Positions 54,101 through 62,145 are shown, numbered from the stretch's first letter. The stretch: 64,000 bases of DNA from Pusillimonas sp044464525 (GCF_044464525.1 NZ_JBIQLE010000008.1:62001-126000); one strand, 5' to 3'. Numbers and translations are program-made. Notes: generated by a model from the letters alone, not told the origin.

Positions 54101-57100
54101 AAATAGTGTGCTGGGTGGCACTGCCAATGTGGGTAATGATGGCACTATCACCATGACCGACATCGGTGAAACGGGTGAAGACACCGTTCACGACGCCATC
54201 AAGTATGCGGCGCAGGGCTGGGACGTAAGCGCCAATGGCGAGACGGCCCAGAACGTGCGCCCCGGCGGCTCGGTGGACTTTGGCAATACCGACGGCAACA
54301 TCGACATCGCCCGTGACGGCACCGACCTGGAATTCAACCTGTCCGACGATGTCGTGATCGGCAACAGCATCACGGTCGGCGACACGGTTGTCAACGACAA
54401 CGGCTTGACTGTTGGCGATACGGTTGTCAACGGCGATCGTGTCGCGACAGCCAACCTTACGGCTACGGGCGAAACCCGGTTGGGCGACAACTTTGTGGTG
54501 GGCAACGACGGTACGGCGACCTACAACGGTTCCGAAGTCGCCACGCAGGCGGACGGCCTAAGTTTTGCCGGTAACACGGGCGGCACCATCGCCAAGACTC
54601 TGGGCGACGACACGCCGCTGACCATTTCCGGTGACCTGGCTGCTGATGCGGACGCATCCGGCGCCAACCTGCGCGTGGATAGTGTGGATGGCAAGTTGAA
54701 TCTCGTCATGGCGCAAGACCTGACCGACCTTAACAGCATCACGATCAACGGTGGTCCGGTGATCAATGGTGATGGCATCGATATGAACAATAAACGCATC
54801 ACCAACCTCGCCCCCGGCGTGGACGGCACCGATGCGGTGAACGTCGATCAGTTGGGCGAAATCGAGTCGATCGCTCAGCGCGGCTGGGACATCAGCACCA
54901 ATGGCGACAATGCTGAGACGGTGGCTCCAGGAAATTCGGTCAACTTCACTGATGACGGGAATGTGCTGGTCAGCAACAGCGTGGATGCAGACGGCAACCA
55001 TACGCTCAACGTTGAGCTGGCTGAGGATCTGACCGGATTGAATAGCGTCGGCCTGAACGGCATAGACGGTCAGGATGGTCTGACTATCCGTGGCGGCGAC
55101 GGTGCTCCGGGTGTGGGCGGTGCGGACGGCATTACGCGCATCATCTACGAGGATGAGGGCGGCAATGTGCGTGAAGTTGCGACTATGGACGATGGCTTGA
55201 GCTTTGCCGGGAATACTGGCGACGATATCGTTAAGAAGCTGGGCGAGACGCTGACCATTTCGGGTGCCCTTGACGAAGGTGACGATGCTACCGGCGCCAA
55301 CCTGCGCGTGGACAGTTTGGACGGCAAGTTGAATCTCGTCATGGCGCAAGACCTGACCGACCTTAACAGCATCACGATCAACGGTGGTCCGGTGATCAAT
55401 GGTGATGGCATCGATATGAACAATAAACGCATCACCAACCTCGCCCCCGGCGTGGACGGCACCGATGCGGTGAACGTCGATCAGTTGGGCGAAATCGAGT
55501 CGATCGCTCAGCGCGGCTGGGACATCAGCACCAATGGCGACAATGCTGAGACGGTGGCTCCAGGAAATTCGGTCAACTTCACTGATGACGGGAATGTGCT
55601 GGTCAGCAACAGCGTGGATGCAGACGGCAACCATACGCTCAATGTCGAGCTTGCTGACGACATCGAAATCGCAAACAGCATCACAGTTGGCAACTCGGTA
55701 CTCGATACCGAGGGTCTAACCGTCACGGATGCCGACAATATTACCGAGGTGGGCGCGGGTACCATTTCGGTGACTGATGCAGGCGGCACAACATTAATCA
55801 AGGGCAACCAGATTGAGGTCGGCGGCGATAATCCGGTCCGGATCAGCGGTGACACGGGCACGATCGACGGGCTGACCAACAAGACCATTGATTACGATGG
55901 GTTCGCAGACGGTTCGGGTCGTGCCGCAACGGAGGATCAGCTTGACCTGGTCAACCAGACCGCTAACGCCGGCTGGAACGTCTTCGACGCAGAGGGAAAT
56001 GAAGCCAATATCGGGCCAAGCGGTCAGGTGACCTTCGTAGCTGGCAACGAAAATCTCTCTGTGAAACTGTCGGACGACACCGATGACGCGGGTGTAGTGG
56101 AAATCACTTTGGCTGACAACATCGAGCTGAGCGAAGACGGCAGCATAGCGATCGGTGACGTTACTGACGGCAGCACGCTGGATACCAATGGTCTGACGGT
56201 GGCCGATGGCGGCAACCAGACGGAGGTGGGCGCGGGCACGATCTCGGTGACTGATCCGGATGGCTCGACGACCATCGGTGGCAACCAGATAGCGATCGGC
56301 GGCAACAATCCGATCGTCATCAGCGGCAATACCGGCATCATCAGCGGCTTGCAGAACCAGACTGTCCACTACGCAGGCTTCGGGGACGGTTCGGGCCGGG
56401 CTGCGACGGAAGAGCAGCTTAAGCCGATCACCGACTTCGTGTCGCTCAATGAGGACGGCACGTTCAGCTACAACGGCGGGCAGTATGCGTCATTGCAGGG
56501 CGCGCTCGACAGCATGCACTGGAACGTCGAGGCGCCTGCGCCTGACAATGCAGGCGGGGACGCCGGTGGTTCGGGCGGTTCCGGTTCGGGTGGATCCGGC
56601 GGCAACAGCGGCTCTGGCGGCGATACCGGTTCGGGCGGCGGCACACCCATCCACAACAGCAACACGGTGGGCTTTGTCGAAGGCGACAACATCGTCATAT
56701 CAAAGACCGACAGGGTCAATGATGCGGGCCAAACCGTTGGCGCGGATATCAAGGTGGCGGTGTCCCAAGACCTCAAGGTCAACTCCATCACCGCCGTGCA
56801 GGTCCAGGCCGACGAAATCCAGATCAACAACGGCGGCCCCATCATCAACGAGAACGGCATCGATATGTCGGGCAAGCCCATTACCAATGTGGCGGCGGGC
56901 GTCAATGAAACCGATGCGGTGAACGTGGGCCAGCTTCAGCAGGCCACCGGCAACTTGCAAGGACAGGTCAACAGTCTGCGCAATGACGTGCGACGCCTGG
57001 ACAACAAGCTGAGCGCGGGTGTGGCTGCTGCGATGGCTACCGCAGCGTTGCCTCAAGCCTACTTGCCCGGCAAAAACATGATGGCCATGGCTGGAGGCAC

Positions 57101-57236
57101 CTGGAACGGCGAGACCGGTATGGCGATTGGCTTCTCGGGCATCACTGATAACGGCAAGTGGGTCTACAAGGTGTCGGGCAACGCGACGTCGCGGGGTGAT
57201 TACGGCGGCGCCGTGGGCGTGGGCTTCCAGTGGTAG
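51114..57236 (+). CDS. Trimeric autotransporter adhesin (YadA/BpaC type)
   Basis: The 2040-residue product starts with an extended signal peptide (MNKAYKSIYNESTGTFVAV, hydrophobic core about 40-60 ending GSAIAQ); ATG 51117 is an equally good start. Residues about 200-560 and 620-960 are YadA-head left-handed beta-roll repeats of the type AIGxxAxAxG. Connectors follow (ETDAVNVRQL, TSTDAINGSQLF), then long stalk repeats with TDAVNVDQL. A Gly/Ser-rich linker lies at about 1820-1850. The end is a coiled-coil stalk and the four-strand YadA anchor, finishing GGAVGVGFQW with the terminal aromatic residue. Three of these chains form one outer-membrane pore and display an adhesive fibre. CGGAGAAC precedes the start. 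Assembly lipoproteins are encoded just downstream. Confidence 0.96.
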   Translation: MMNKAYKSIYNESTGTFVAVAENVKARGKRASSRVGTAGKLAAMIASSVLFVGSAIAQVLVEDGPGGNAITFTSPGGSIDFGSGGSISGLSSLAVTGGLSASQLTLGGTLFNARDIATTTALSATNANVNALQGQVADLGTSITTNSLTVAGDVLVASSSGVTVGAELNMGDNKITGLADGDIGAASTDAITGRQIHNLFIEEGAGGVRYFHANSKEPDSQASGQESIAIGPNTVAEGDSSFAAGDGAQALEDNSFAAGAGAIADGSSSIALGHRATVSKPADQSDPTAAIAIGQDSASSGVASTAIGRKATASGAGAIALGDGAMASGGNGIALGEGALAGAANNVSIGNAAGVGTGGVTAGDQVNNIAIGDRAGQYVIGQRNVAMGKQAGSSIEGNDNIAFGERAGSALSGDSNISIGIFANQSAGNVDRAIGIGQDSRAGTDGIAIGHLASAAGINGVALGLGANTGASGVAVGANASAISSFVALGAGSRAVASDVDETKLSAFTGREFVGGTAVSVGSSVAGSEFTRRIVNVEDGANETDAVNVRQLLTAIEDAEKFGGPIDYDELAEKVDGSFAEQIADAKSKYVSTNDGGVSKGNRNNDGALADYSIAIGPDATSTGTNSSAIGSEVDAAGASSVALGHDVKSWALNTTTIGNSRTEARDVSGVAIGTNVQSRGLNSIVIGRDSESDDQDGPVVHNSIVIGTESKSTAREGIVIGRESLVNAARGIAQGDKAEATAVDAMAFGTGSRAKAVNSQASGTGAIANAEGGIALGEGAKAGQDITLTGDANENSIAIGTGAFASKDSSIATGTGAQATADWAQASGYDAQATEVNAMALGHGARATEQDASAFGSDARASQARALAFGTGSRASGVDSSAFGSAARAEASNASAFGRGAVASNPDSVALGAGSFTGNSFPTIQGTVGGITYGSYAGSEPNSVVSVGRVGDERQISNLAAGRVTETSTDAINGSQLFATNTVLGNVANSLADGGNSVLGGTANVGNDGTITMTDIGETGEDTVHDAIKYAAQGWDVSANGETAQNVRPGGSVDFGNTDGNIDIARDGTDLEFNLSDDVVIGNSITVGDTVVNDNGLTVGDTVVNGDRVATANLTATGETRLGDNFVVGNDGTATYNGSEVATQADGLSFAGNTGGTIAKTLGDDTPLTISGDLAADADASGANLRVDSVDGKLNLVMAQDLTDLNSITINGGPVINGDGIDMNNKRITNLAPGVDGTDAVNVDQLGEIESIAQRGWDISTNGDNAETVAPGNSVNFTDDGNVLVSNSVDADGNHTLNVELAEDLTGLNSVGLNGIDGQDGLTIRGGDGAPGVGGADGITRIIYEDEGGNVREVATMDDGLSFAGNTGDDIVKKLGETLTISGALDEGDDATGANLRVDSLDGKLNLVMAQDLTDLNSITINGGPVINGDGIDMNNKRITNLAPGVDGTDAVNVDQLGEIESIAQRGWDISTNGDNAETVAPGNSVNFTDDGNVLVSNSVDADGNHTLNVELADDIEIANSITVGNSVLDTEGLTVTDADNITEVGAGTISVTDAGGTTLIKGNQIEVGGDNPVRISGDTGTIDGLTNKTIDYDGFADGSGRAATEDQLDLVNQTANAGWNVFDAEGNEANIGPSGQVTFVAGNENLSVKLSDDTDDAGVVEITLADNIELSEDGSIAIGDVTDGSTLDTNGLTVADGGNQTEVGAGTISVTDPDGSTTIGGNQIAIGGNNPIVISGNTGIISGLQNQTVHYAGFGDGSGRAATEEQLKPITDFVSLNEDGTFSYNGGQYASLQGALDSMHWNVEAPAPDNAGGDAGGSGGSGSGGSGGNSGSGGDTGSGGGTPIHNSNTVGFVEGDNIVISKTDRVNDAGQTVGADIKVAVSQDLKVNSITAVQVQADEIQINNGGPIINENGIDMSGKPITNVAAGVNETDAVNVGQLQQATGNLQGQVNSLRNDVRRLDNKLSAGVAAAMATAALPQAYLPGKNMMAMAGGTWNGETGMAIGFSGITDNGKWVYKVSGNATSRGDYGGAVGVGFQW
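54690..55009 (+). repeat. First copy of a 320-base perfect direct repeat in the autotransporter stalk
   Basis: It is identical to 55323-55642, with an offset of 633 bases (211 codons). It encodes a stalk segment including TDAVNVDQLGEIESIAQRGW. Confidence 0.92.
55323..55642 (+). repeat. Second copy of the 320-base stalk repeat
   Basis: It is identical to 54690-55009 and in frame. Exchange between the copies would shorten or lengthen the fibre by 211 residues without breaking the frame. Confidence 0.92.
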
Positions 57237-57249
57237 TGATTTGAACCAC

Positions 57250-57280
57250 GGGTGCATCGGCCATACGCGCCGATGCACCC
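57250..57280 (+). terminator. Stem-loop after the autotransporter gene (partial terminator or processing site)
   Basis: A perfect 12-base stem (GGGTGCATCGGC with its complement) and a 7-base loop lie 13 bases after the stop. Only a mixed CGCATATCTTCT follows, not a T-run, so full rho-independent termination is doubtful. It may stabilise the long upstream message while allowing reading into the lipoprotein genes. Confidence 0.6.
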
Positions 57281-57306
57281 CGCATATCTTCTAGGAAATT
57301 TTCATC

Positions 57307-58062
57307 ATGAATAAAAAACTGATTAGCCTTGTGCTGGTTTCAGGCTTGGCAATGGCGGGCTGCGGTACCTTGAGCCAGGTCGATCAACAGGGGCGGACGG
57401 ACAATCCCGTCTTTCCTGAGTTGGATGACGCGACGTTCAAAACCGGCTCTTATCCCAATCTCGACAACTTGCGTCAGGTGCAAGATGGCGCAACACGGGA
57501 CCAGTTGTACGACCTGCTCGGGCGTCCGCATTTTTCGGAAGGGTTCAAGGTTCGTGAGTGGGACTATCTTTTTCACTTCAATACTGCCGAGGGCCTGAAA
57601 ACGTGCCAGTTCAAGGTGTTGTTCGATAAAGACCTGATTGCGCGCAGCTTTCACTGGGCGCCTGAAGCATGTGCATCCATCCTGGACCAGGCGCCGGCGA
57701 AACCGTTTTCGCTTTCGGGGGATGTGGGTTTTGCTTTTGGCAGTGCCGTCTTGACGGCGGCCGGTTTGAGCGAAGTGCGTCACATTGCCGACCAGTTGAA
57801 ACAGCATGATCAGGCGCAGCGCATTACGGTGTCGGGCCATACCGACCGAATTGGCGATGCGGCGCTGAACCAGCGTCTATCACTGCAGCGGGCTGAGTCC
57901 GTCCGCAGCGCCTTGGCTGCAGAAGGCATACCGGCTGCGAGCATTCAGGCACAAGGCTTTGGAAAAGATCGGCCCGTTGTGCAGTGCGACCAGCAAGACC
58001 GGAGCGAGCTGATCGCCTGCTTGGCGCCGAACCGGCGTGTCGACATCGAGATCCAAGGTTAG
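57307..58062 (+). CDS. Outer-membrane lipoprotein with BamE-like and OmpA-like domains
   Basis: The 251-residue protein has a lipoprotein signal (LAMAGC, Cys near 19). A BamE/SmpA-like domain (about 45-125) contains NLDNLRQVQDGATRDQLYDL and LGRPHFSEGF-KVREWDYLF. A C-terminal OmpA-like peptidoglycan-binding domain (about 135-250) contains ISVSGHTDR-type ITVSGHTDRIGDAALNQRLS and APNRRVDIEI. BamE domains belong to the outer-membrane barrel assembly machine, and OmpA domains tie to the cell wall. Its place after a trimeric autotransporter suggests help in inserting or anchoring that barrel. AGGAAA lies about 10 bases before ATG 57307. Confidence 0.9.
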   Translation: MNKKLISLVLVSGLAMAGCGTLSQVDQQGRTDNPVFPELDDATFKTGSYPNLDNLRQVQDGATRDQLYDLLGRPHFSEGFKVREWDYLFHFNTAEGLKTCQFKVLFDKDLIARSFHWAPEACASILDQAPAKPFSLSGDVGFAFGSAVLTAAGLSEVRHIADQLKQHDQAQRITVSGHTDRIGDAALNQRLSLQRAESVRSALAAEGIPAASIQAQGFGKDRPVVQCDQQDRSELIACLAPNRRVDIEIQG

Positions 58063-58128
58063 CCACAGGCGTAGTTTTGAAAAACCGGCTGCCGGAAAGG
58101 CATGGGCGGCCGATGCTTCTAAGAGAAT

Positions 58129-58677
58129 ATGAAAGCTTTATTTAAGTTAAGCGCGCTTGTGTTGGCTGTGGCGCTTGGGGGTTGCCAACACACCGCTTCC
58201 AATCGCTTGCCTCCGGCGCCGGTTGACCCCAAGCCCCCTACGATCCAGCATCAAGGTGCGTCGGCAACACCGGCTGCCGCTGTGCAGGCACAGGCCAGGC
58301 AGCAGGCGGCGACTGTTATCACCTTGCACTTGGCGCAAGAAAAGGCGGAAGCGCCGCTTCTAGAAGTAGATGTCGGCGGAGCCTCGCTTTATGCCTTGCC
58401 GCGGCCCATATTGACCCAGGCCGACATTGGACGCGTTTCGCCCGTCGTAACTCAGGGCGAGGGAGACTTCATCCTGCTGGAAATGAACCAGCACGGCATT
58501 CCCAAGCTGCATCGTATCACCGAGCAGGCGCAAGGACACTATCTGTTGCTTAGCGTGCAAGGCCAGTTGGTCAGTGTTGCCCGGATCGGCCAGACCATCA
58601 AAGATGGACGCTTGCTGGTCGGCACGCAGAATCCCCAGCATAGCCAGGCGATAATCAAAATGATGCGGGGCGGCTAG
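58129..58677 (+). CDS. Lipoprotein with a SecD-P1-like C-terminal domain
   Basis: The 182-residue protein has a lipoprotein signal (VALGGC, Cys near 19), a Pro/Ala/Gln-rich linker to about residue 65 and a compact C-terminal domain. That domain reads like the periplasmic P1 head of SecD: ALPRPILTQADIGRVSPV, then FILLEMNQHG, and a final RIGQTIKDGRLLVGTQN. SecD P1 helps pull polypeptides into the periplasm. A stand-alone lipoprotein version beside an autotransporter may bind the passenger during transit. The function is inferred. It follows the BamE-OmpA gene by 66 bases and precedes a pseudo-receiver gene by three. Confidence 0.7.
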   Translation: MKALFKLSALVLAVALGGCQHTASNRLPPAPVDPKPPTIQHQGASATPAAAVQAQARQQAATVITLHLAQEKAEAPLLEVDVGGASLYALPRPILTQADIGRVSPVVTQGEGDFILLEMNQHGIPKLHRITEQAQGHYLLLSVQGQLVSVARIGQTIKDGRLLVGTQNPQHSQAIIKMMRGG

Positions 58678-58680
58678 TCT

Positions 58681-59112
58681 GTGTACGATTTTGACGTTGT
58701 TTTTCTGTTGCTCAGTTCGCCTCGCTCGGCGCACTTTGACGATGTCCTGAGGCTGCACGATGCGGCCGCGAGCTTGGGGTTCCATACAGTCATAGCGACT
58801 AGTCCGGCGGAAGTCTCGGCCACTGCCAAGCGCTTTCGCATTATCGTGATCGACGGTGACCAGAACAGTGACTTTGACGTGCATGCCCTGGCATGGGGCA
58901 TGCTTGGCTTGGACAACACCGCCCTGGTTTTTCTGGCGGACGTCACTTCGGTTGCCCGCGAGCGCGGCCTTGCGACGAGGGCGGACGTCTGTCTTCCCAG
59001 GATGGTCGACGTCGAGACGTTCTGCGGCACTTTGCTTGGGCTGGCCAACAATCCTGTGCGTCCTGTCGCTGTCGATGACAGCTGCACAGCGCATAGTGCA
59101 TGGTATGGGTGA
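58681..59112 (+). CDS. Stand-alone degenerate receiver-like protein
   Basis: The 143-residue product begins at GTG 58681, three bases after the previous stop. It follows the alternating strand-helix order of a CheY-like receiver: a first strand VVFLLL, RFRIIVIDGD with Asp58 at the phosphorylation place, TALVFLADV, and ADVCLPRMVD near the end. The acidic pair in strand 1 is absent (SSP), and the Lys-Pro of strand 5 is Arg-Met (107-108). There is no output domain. It resembles the degenerate receiver of the AraC-type regulator at 50228-51019, so the two may share a regulatory circuit. The fold is assigned by pattern only. Confidence 0.6.
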   Translation: MYDFDVVFLLLSSPRSAHFDDVLRLHDAAASLGFHTVIATSPAEVSATAKRFRIIVIDGDQNSDFDVHALAWGMLGLDNTALVFLADVTSVARERGLATRADVCLPRMVDVETFCGTLLGLANNPVRPVAVDDSCTAHSAWYG

Positions 59113-59145
59113 TAATAGTTCCTGTCGTCAAGTACAGGAGTCATT

Positions 59146-60126
59146 ATGAAAGCGGTGGAAATTACCAAGGCGGGCGGCCCCGATGTGCTGGTGCCGGTCG
59201 AGCGTCCCATGCCCGAGCCGGGAACCGGCGAAGTGCTTATCAAGGTTTCCGCCGCCGGGGTCAATCGGCCCGATGTCTTGCAGCGCAGCGGCGTGTATCC
59301 ACCGCCTCCGGGCGCCTCCGACCTGCCCGGCCTGGAAGTGGCCGGCGAAATCGTCTCGGGCGATGCCGCGGCGGGCGGTTTTTCTGTTGGAGACAAGGTG
59401 TGCGCGCTGATCGCGGGCGGCGGCTATGCCGAGTACGTCGTGGCGCCCGCCGCGCAATGTTTAAGCATTCCCAAGGGCCTGAGCGAGATCGAGGCGGCCG
59501 GCTTGCCGGAAACTTATTTCACGGTGTGGAGCAATGTGTTCGACCGGGGCCGGTTGGCCCAGGGTGAATCGTTGCTGGTGCATGGCGGGGCGAGCGGCAT
59601 CGGCACGACAGCCATCCAGTTGGCCACAGCCATGGGCAACACGGTGTACGCCACCGCCGGCAGCGACGAGCGCGCCCGCGCTGTCGAAAAACTGGGCGCG
59701 GCGCTGGGCATCAACTACCGCAGCCAGGATTTCGTCGAGGAAATCCGCCGCGTTACCGACCAGAAGGGCGTCAACGTCATTCTGGACATGGTGGCGGGCG
59801 ATTACATCAATCGCGACATCAAGTGCCTGGCCGATGACGGCCGCATCGTCATCATCGCGGTGCTGGGTGGAACCAAGGCCACCATCGACTGCGGCCAGGT
59901 ATTGCGCCGGCGCCTGACGATCACAGGCTCTACGCTGCGGCCGCGTCCGGTCGAGTTCAAGGCCGACATTGCTCAATCGTTGCAGCGTCATGTGTGGCCG
60001 CTGCTGGAGTCGGGCCGGGTCAAGCCTATTGTGCACAAGACGTTTCCGCTTGAGCGGGCATGCGACGCGCACGCCATGATGGAGGCGGGCGAGCAGATCG
60101 GTAAATTGATTCTTACCGTGAACTGA
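59146..60126 (+). CDS. NAD(P)H quinone oxidoreductase (zinc-independent MDR family, PIG3-like)
   Basis: The 326-residue protein is a medium-chain dehydrogenase/reductase without zinc ligands. It opens MKAVEITKAGGPDVL and has the substrate-domain phrase GVNRPDVLQRSGVYPPPPG. The nucleotide-binding stretch is LLVHGGASGIGTTAIQLA, and the end is the ...HAMMEAGEQIGKLILTV typical of PIG3-like quinone reductases. It probably reduces quinones with NADPH. AGGAGT precedes ATG 59146. A homologue next to tpiA-secG is part of the core order in Alcaligenaceae, so core sequence resumes here. Confidence 0.93.
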   Translation: MKAVEITKAGGPDVLVPVERPMPEPGTGEVLIKVSAAGVNRPDVLQRSGVYPPPPGASDLPGLEVAGEIVSGDAAAGGFSVGDKVCALIAGGGYAEYVVAPAAQCLSIPKGLSEIEAAGLPETYFTVWSNVFDRGRLAQGESLLVHGGASGIGTTAIQLATAMGNTVYATAGSDERARAVEKLGAALGINYRSQDFVEEIRRVTDQKGVNVILDMVAGDYINRDIKCLADDGRIVIIAVLGGTKATIDCGQVLRRRLTITGSTLRPRPVEFKADIAQSLQRHVWPLLESGRVKPIVHKTFPLERACDAHAMMEAGEQIGKLILTVN

Positions 60127-60211
60127 TGTGGGCGGCGGGCAAGCGCCCGCCGCGGCCCTGCCGTGCCATGTTGTTTTGGCAATGTGCGGGCATTAATTTG
60201 CGCGGCTTCGT

Positions 60212-60241
60212 TTGGCTGCAAGGCCCTAATCGGGCTATAAT
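60212..60241 (+). promoter_or_regulatory. Sigma-70-like promoter upstream of tpiA
   Basis: TTGGCT (60212-60217) and a perfect TATAAT (60236-60241) are separated by 18 bases in the 299-base gap before tpiA. The transcript would have an untranslated leader of about 175 bases before ATG 60426. No other feature is visible in the gap. Confidence 0.6.
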
Positions 60242-60425
60242 GCCCGGTTAACTCGATATTCGTATTTTTGCCCCTTGCAAGTGCTACAGGCCATCAGCGG
60301 CTGAGTTTTCCTGGTTTTTGCCGCGCACCGTACAAGCCGTAACCCAGGCTTGCGCAGGCCTTGGCTTCTTGCCGGCGGCGCTAGTGTGCGCCTGCTGTCT
60401 GGGCGCATGCCGTTTTTGGAACTCA

Positions 60426-61178
60426 ATGAACACTGCTTCTTTTCGCAAGCGCCTCGTCATGGGCAATTGGAAGATGAATGGCGGCCTGGAGGCCAATGCC
60501 AAGCTTCTGGCCGACTTGCATGCGGGCGCCGGCATTTTGGCTGATTATTGCACGGTCGCCGTGTGCGCGCCGTTCCCCTATTTGGCGCAAGCTCGTTCTC
60601 AGCTCGAGAACAGCGTCATTTCCTGGGGTGCGCAAGATGTCAGCGCGCACGACAGCGGCGCCTATACGGGTGAAGTATCCGCCGCCATGCTTAACGATTT
60701 TGGCTGCACGTGGGCGCTGGTGGGCCATTCCGAAAGGCGCGCCATGCATGGCGAAAGCGACGAGCTTGTCGCCGCCAAGGCCAAGGCCGCCCTGGCCGCA
60801 GGCTTGACGCCCGTGGCGTGCGTGGGCGAGACATTGGCCGAGCAAGAGGCAGGGCACACGCTAGACGTCATACAGCGGCAGCTTGCGCCGGTGCTGGCAC
60901 TGGGGGCAGAGGCGGTATCCGGCCTGGTGGTGGCCTACGAGCCCGTGTGGGCCATCGGTACGGGCTTAACCGCAACGCCCGCGCAAGCCCAGGAAGTGCA
61001 CGCCGCCATTCGCGCAGCGCTTGGCACGGTGGGTGCTCAACAGGTGCGCGTGCTGTACGGCGGAAGCGTCAAGGCCGACAACGCCGCCAGCCTGTTTGCC
61101 ATGCCGGATATCGACGGCGCGCTGGTAGGCGGCGCCTCATTAGTGGCGGACGAATTTTTACGCATTGCAGCCGCATAG
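60426..61178 (+). CDS. tpiA: Triose-phosphate isomerase
   Basis: TpiA interconverts dihydroxyacetone phosphate and glyceraldehyde 3-phosphate in glycolysis and gluconeogenesis. Starting at ATG 60426 (MNTASFRKRLVMGNWKMNG), the protein has 250 residues, the normal length. The catalytic residues are seen as Lys in NWKMNG, His in VGHSERR and Glu in AYEPVWAIGTG, with the phosphate loop YGGSVK. The frame is open upstream to 60318, but those residues are not family-like. secG follows 17 bases later. Confidence 0.98.
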   Translation: MNTASFRKRLVMGNWKMNGGLEANAKLLADLHAGAGILADYCTVAVCAPFPYLAQARSQLENSVISWGAQDVSAHDSGAYTGEVSAAMLNDFGCTWALVGHSERRAMHGESDELVAAKAKAALAAGLTPVACVGETLAEQEAGHTLDVIQRQLAPVLALGAEAVSGLVVAYEPVWAIGTGLTATPAQAQEVHAAIRAALGTVGAQQVRVLYGGSVKADNAASLFAMPDIDGALVGGASLVADEFLRIAAA

Positions 61179-61195
61179 GCTTCGGAGTCTTTTAA

Positions 61196-61705
61196 ATGAA
61201 TTGGTTGTCACCTTTACTTCTGGCGATTCAGGTCACCACATCGCTTAGCATCATCGTGCTCGTTCTATTGCAGCAGGGCAAGGGTTCTGAAATGGGCTCG
61301 GCTTTCGGCAGCGGCTCGGCCGGCAGCCTGTTCGGCGCTTCGGGCGCGGCCAACTTCTTGTCGCGTCTTACCAAGTGGGCGGCCGTACTGTTTTTTCTTT
61401 CGACCATCGGGTTGGCTTATACCGCGCATCGTACGGGCGACTCCATTCTTGACGGCGGATTGATGCAAGATTATCAGGCGCCGGCCCCCGCCGCCTCAGG
61501 CAGCGCCGTGCCCAACGTGCCTGGCGAAGCGTCCGGCAACGCGCCTCAAGCTCCCGCCGGCAACGTGCCTGGCGATGCGGCAGTGCCTTCCGCCCCGACA
61601 GAAGTGCCGCAAGCGCCCGAGGCAGAATCAGGTTCTTCCCAAGTGCCCCAGGCGCCCCAGGGCTCGGGCCAGTCAGAGTCTTCCGAAGTTCCCGCGTCGC
61701 AGTAA
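61196..61705 (+). CDS. secG: Protein translocase subunit SecG
   Basis: SecG is the small inner-membrane partner of SecYE. The first 75 residues have the two expected membrane helices and the family block QQGKGSEMGSAFGSGSAGSL. The remaining 95 residues form a Pro/Ala/Gln/Ser-rich tail, long compared with enterobacterial SecG but common in Burkholderiales. It is next to tpiA and upstream of tRNA-Leu, the usual arrangement. Confidence 0.96.
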   Translation: MNWLSPLLLAIQVTTSLSIIVLVLLQQGKGSEMGSAFGSGSAGSLFGASGAANFLSRLTKWAAVLFFLSTIGLAYTAHRTGDSILDGGLMQDYQAPAPAASGSAVPNVPGEASGNAPQAPAGNVPGDAAVPSAPTEVPQAPEAESGSSQVPQAPQGSGQSESSEVPASQ

Positions 61706-61887
61706 GTTACTGTGCCGCAGTAAATGCTCGCGTCGCAATAAGTCTCCGCGTCGCGGTAGCAAGCTTCCTGTGCGGGCCGACAGCCGGCGGCTTGCACAGA
61801 AAAACGGCTTTTCGCCGCGCATGGTTTTGGTTTGAAACCCAAGCACGCGCCGATTAAAAATGTGCTAATATTACGTTCTTTACATTT

Positions 61888-61972
61888 GCCGACGTGGTGG
61901 AATTGGTAGACACGCTATCTTGAGGGGGTAGTGGCGAGAGCTGTGCGAGTTCGAGTCTCGCCGTCGGCACCA
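61888..61972 (+). tRNA. tRNA-Leu (anticodon GAG)
   Basis: The gene runs from GCCGACG to CGTCGGCACCA with CCA encoded. The anticodon loop CTTGAGG gives anticodon GAG; there is a long variable arm and a GAGTTCGAGTCTC T-arm. Length 85 bases, class II. Confidence 0.97.
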
Positions 61973-62011
61973 AAATAAAAGCAGCTGCTTTCAACAGCCG
62001 CTGCCGCAGTA

Positions 62012-62049
62012 AAAAAACCCGCATGAACCTAATGTTCTGCGGGTTTTTT
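62012..62049 (+). terminator. Terminator after tRNA-Leu(GAG)
   Basis: An A-run and CCCGC pair with GCGGG and a run of six T; an inner GAAC/GTTC pair closes a 5-base loop. It is symmetrical and could also terminate transcription from the opposite side (the LysR gene). Confidence 0.88.
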
Positions 62050-62086
62050 AACGTTCTGCGGTTTTCGGCTCTTTTCTATAATCAGA

Positions 62087-62145
62087 GGAAGGGCACGCAT
62101 CAAACAGGACCTTCCCCATGATCGGGGAAGGGCACTCATCAAACA
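62087..62145. repeat. Direct repeat pair around a hairpin
   Basis: GGAAGGGCACGCATCAAACA at 62087-62106 recurs with one change at 62126-62145. Between and overlapping them lies a perfect 8-base hairpin (CCTTCCCC/GGGGAAGG, 62110-62131). No gene is seen from 62050 to 62234. Confidence 0.75.
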
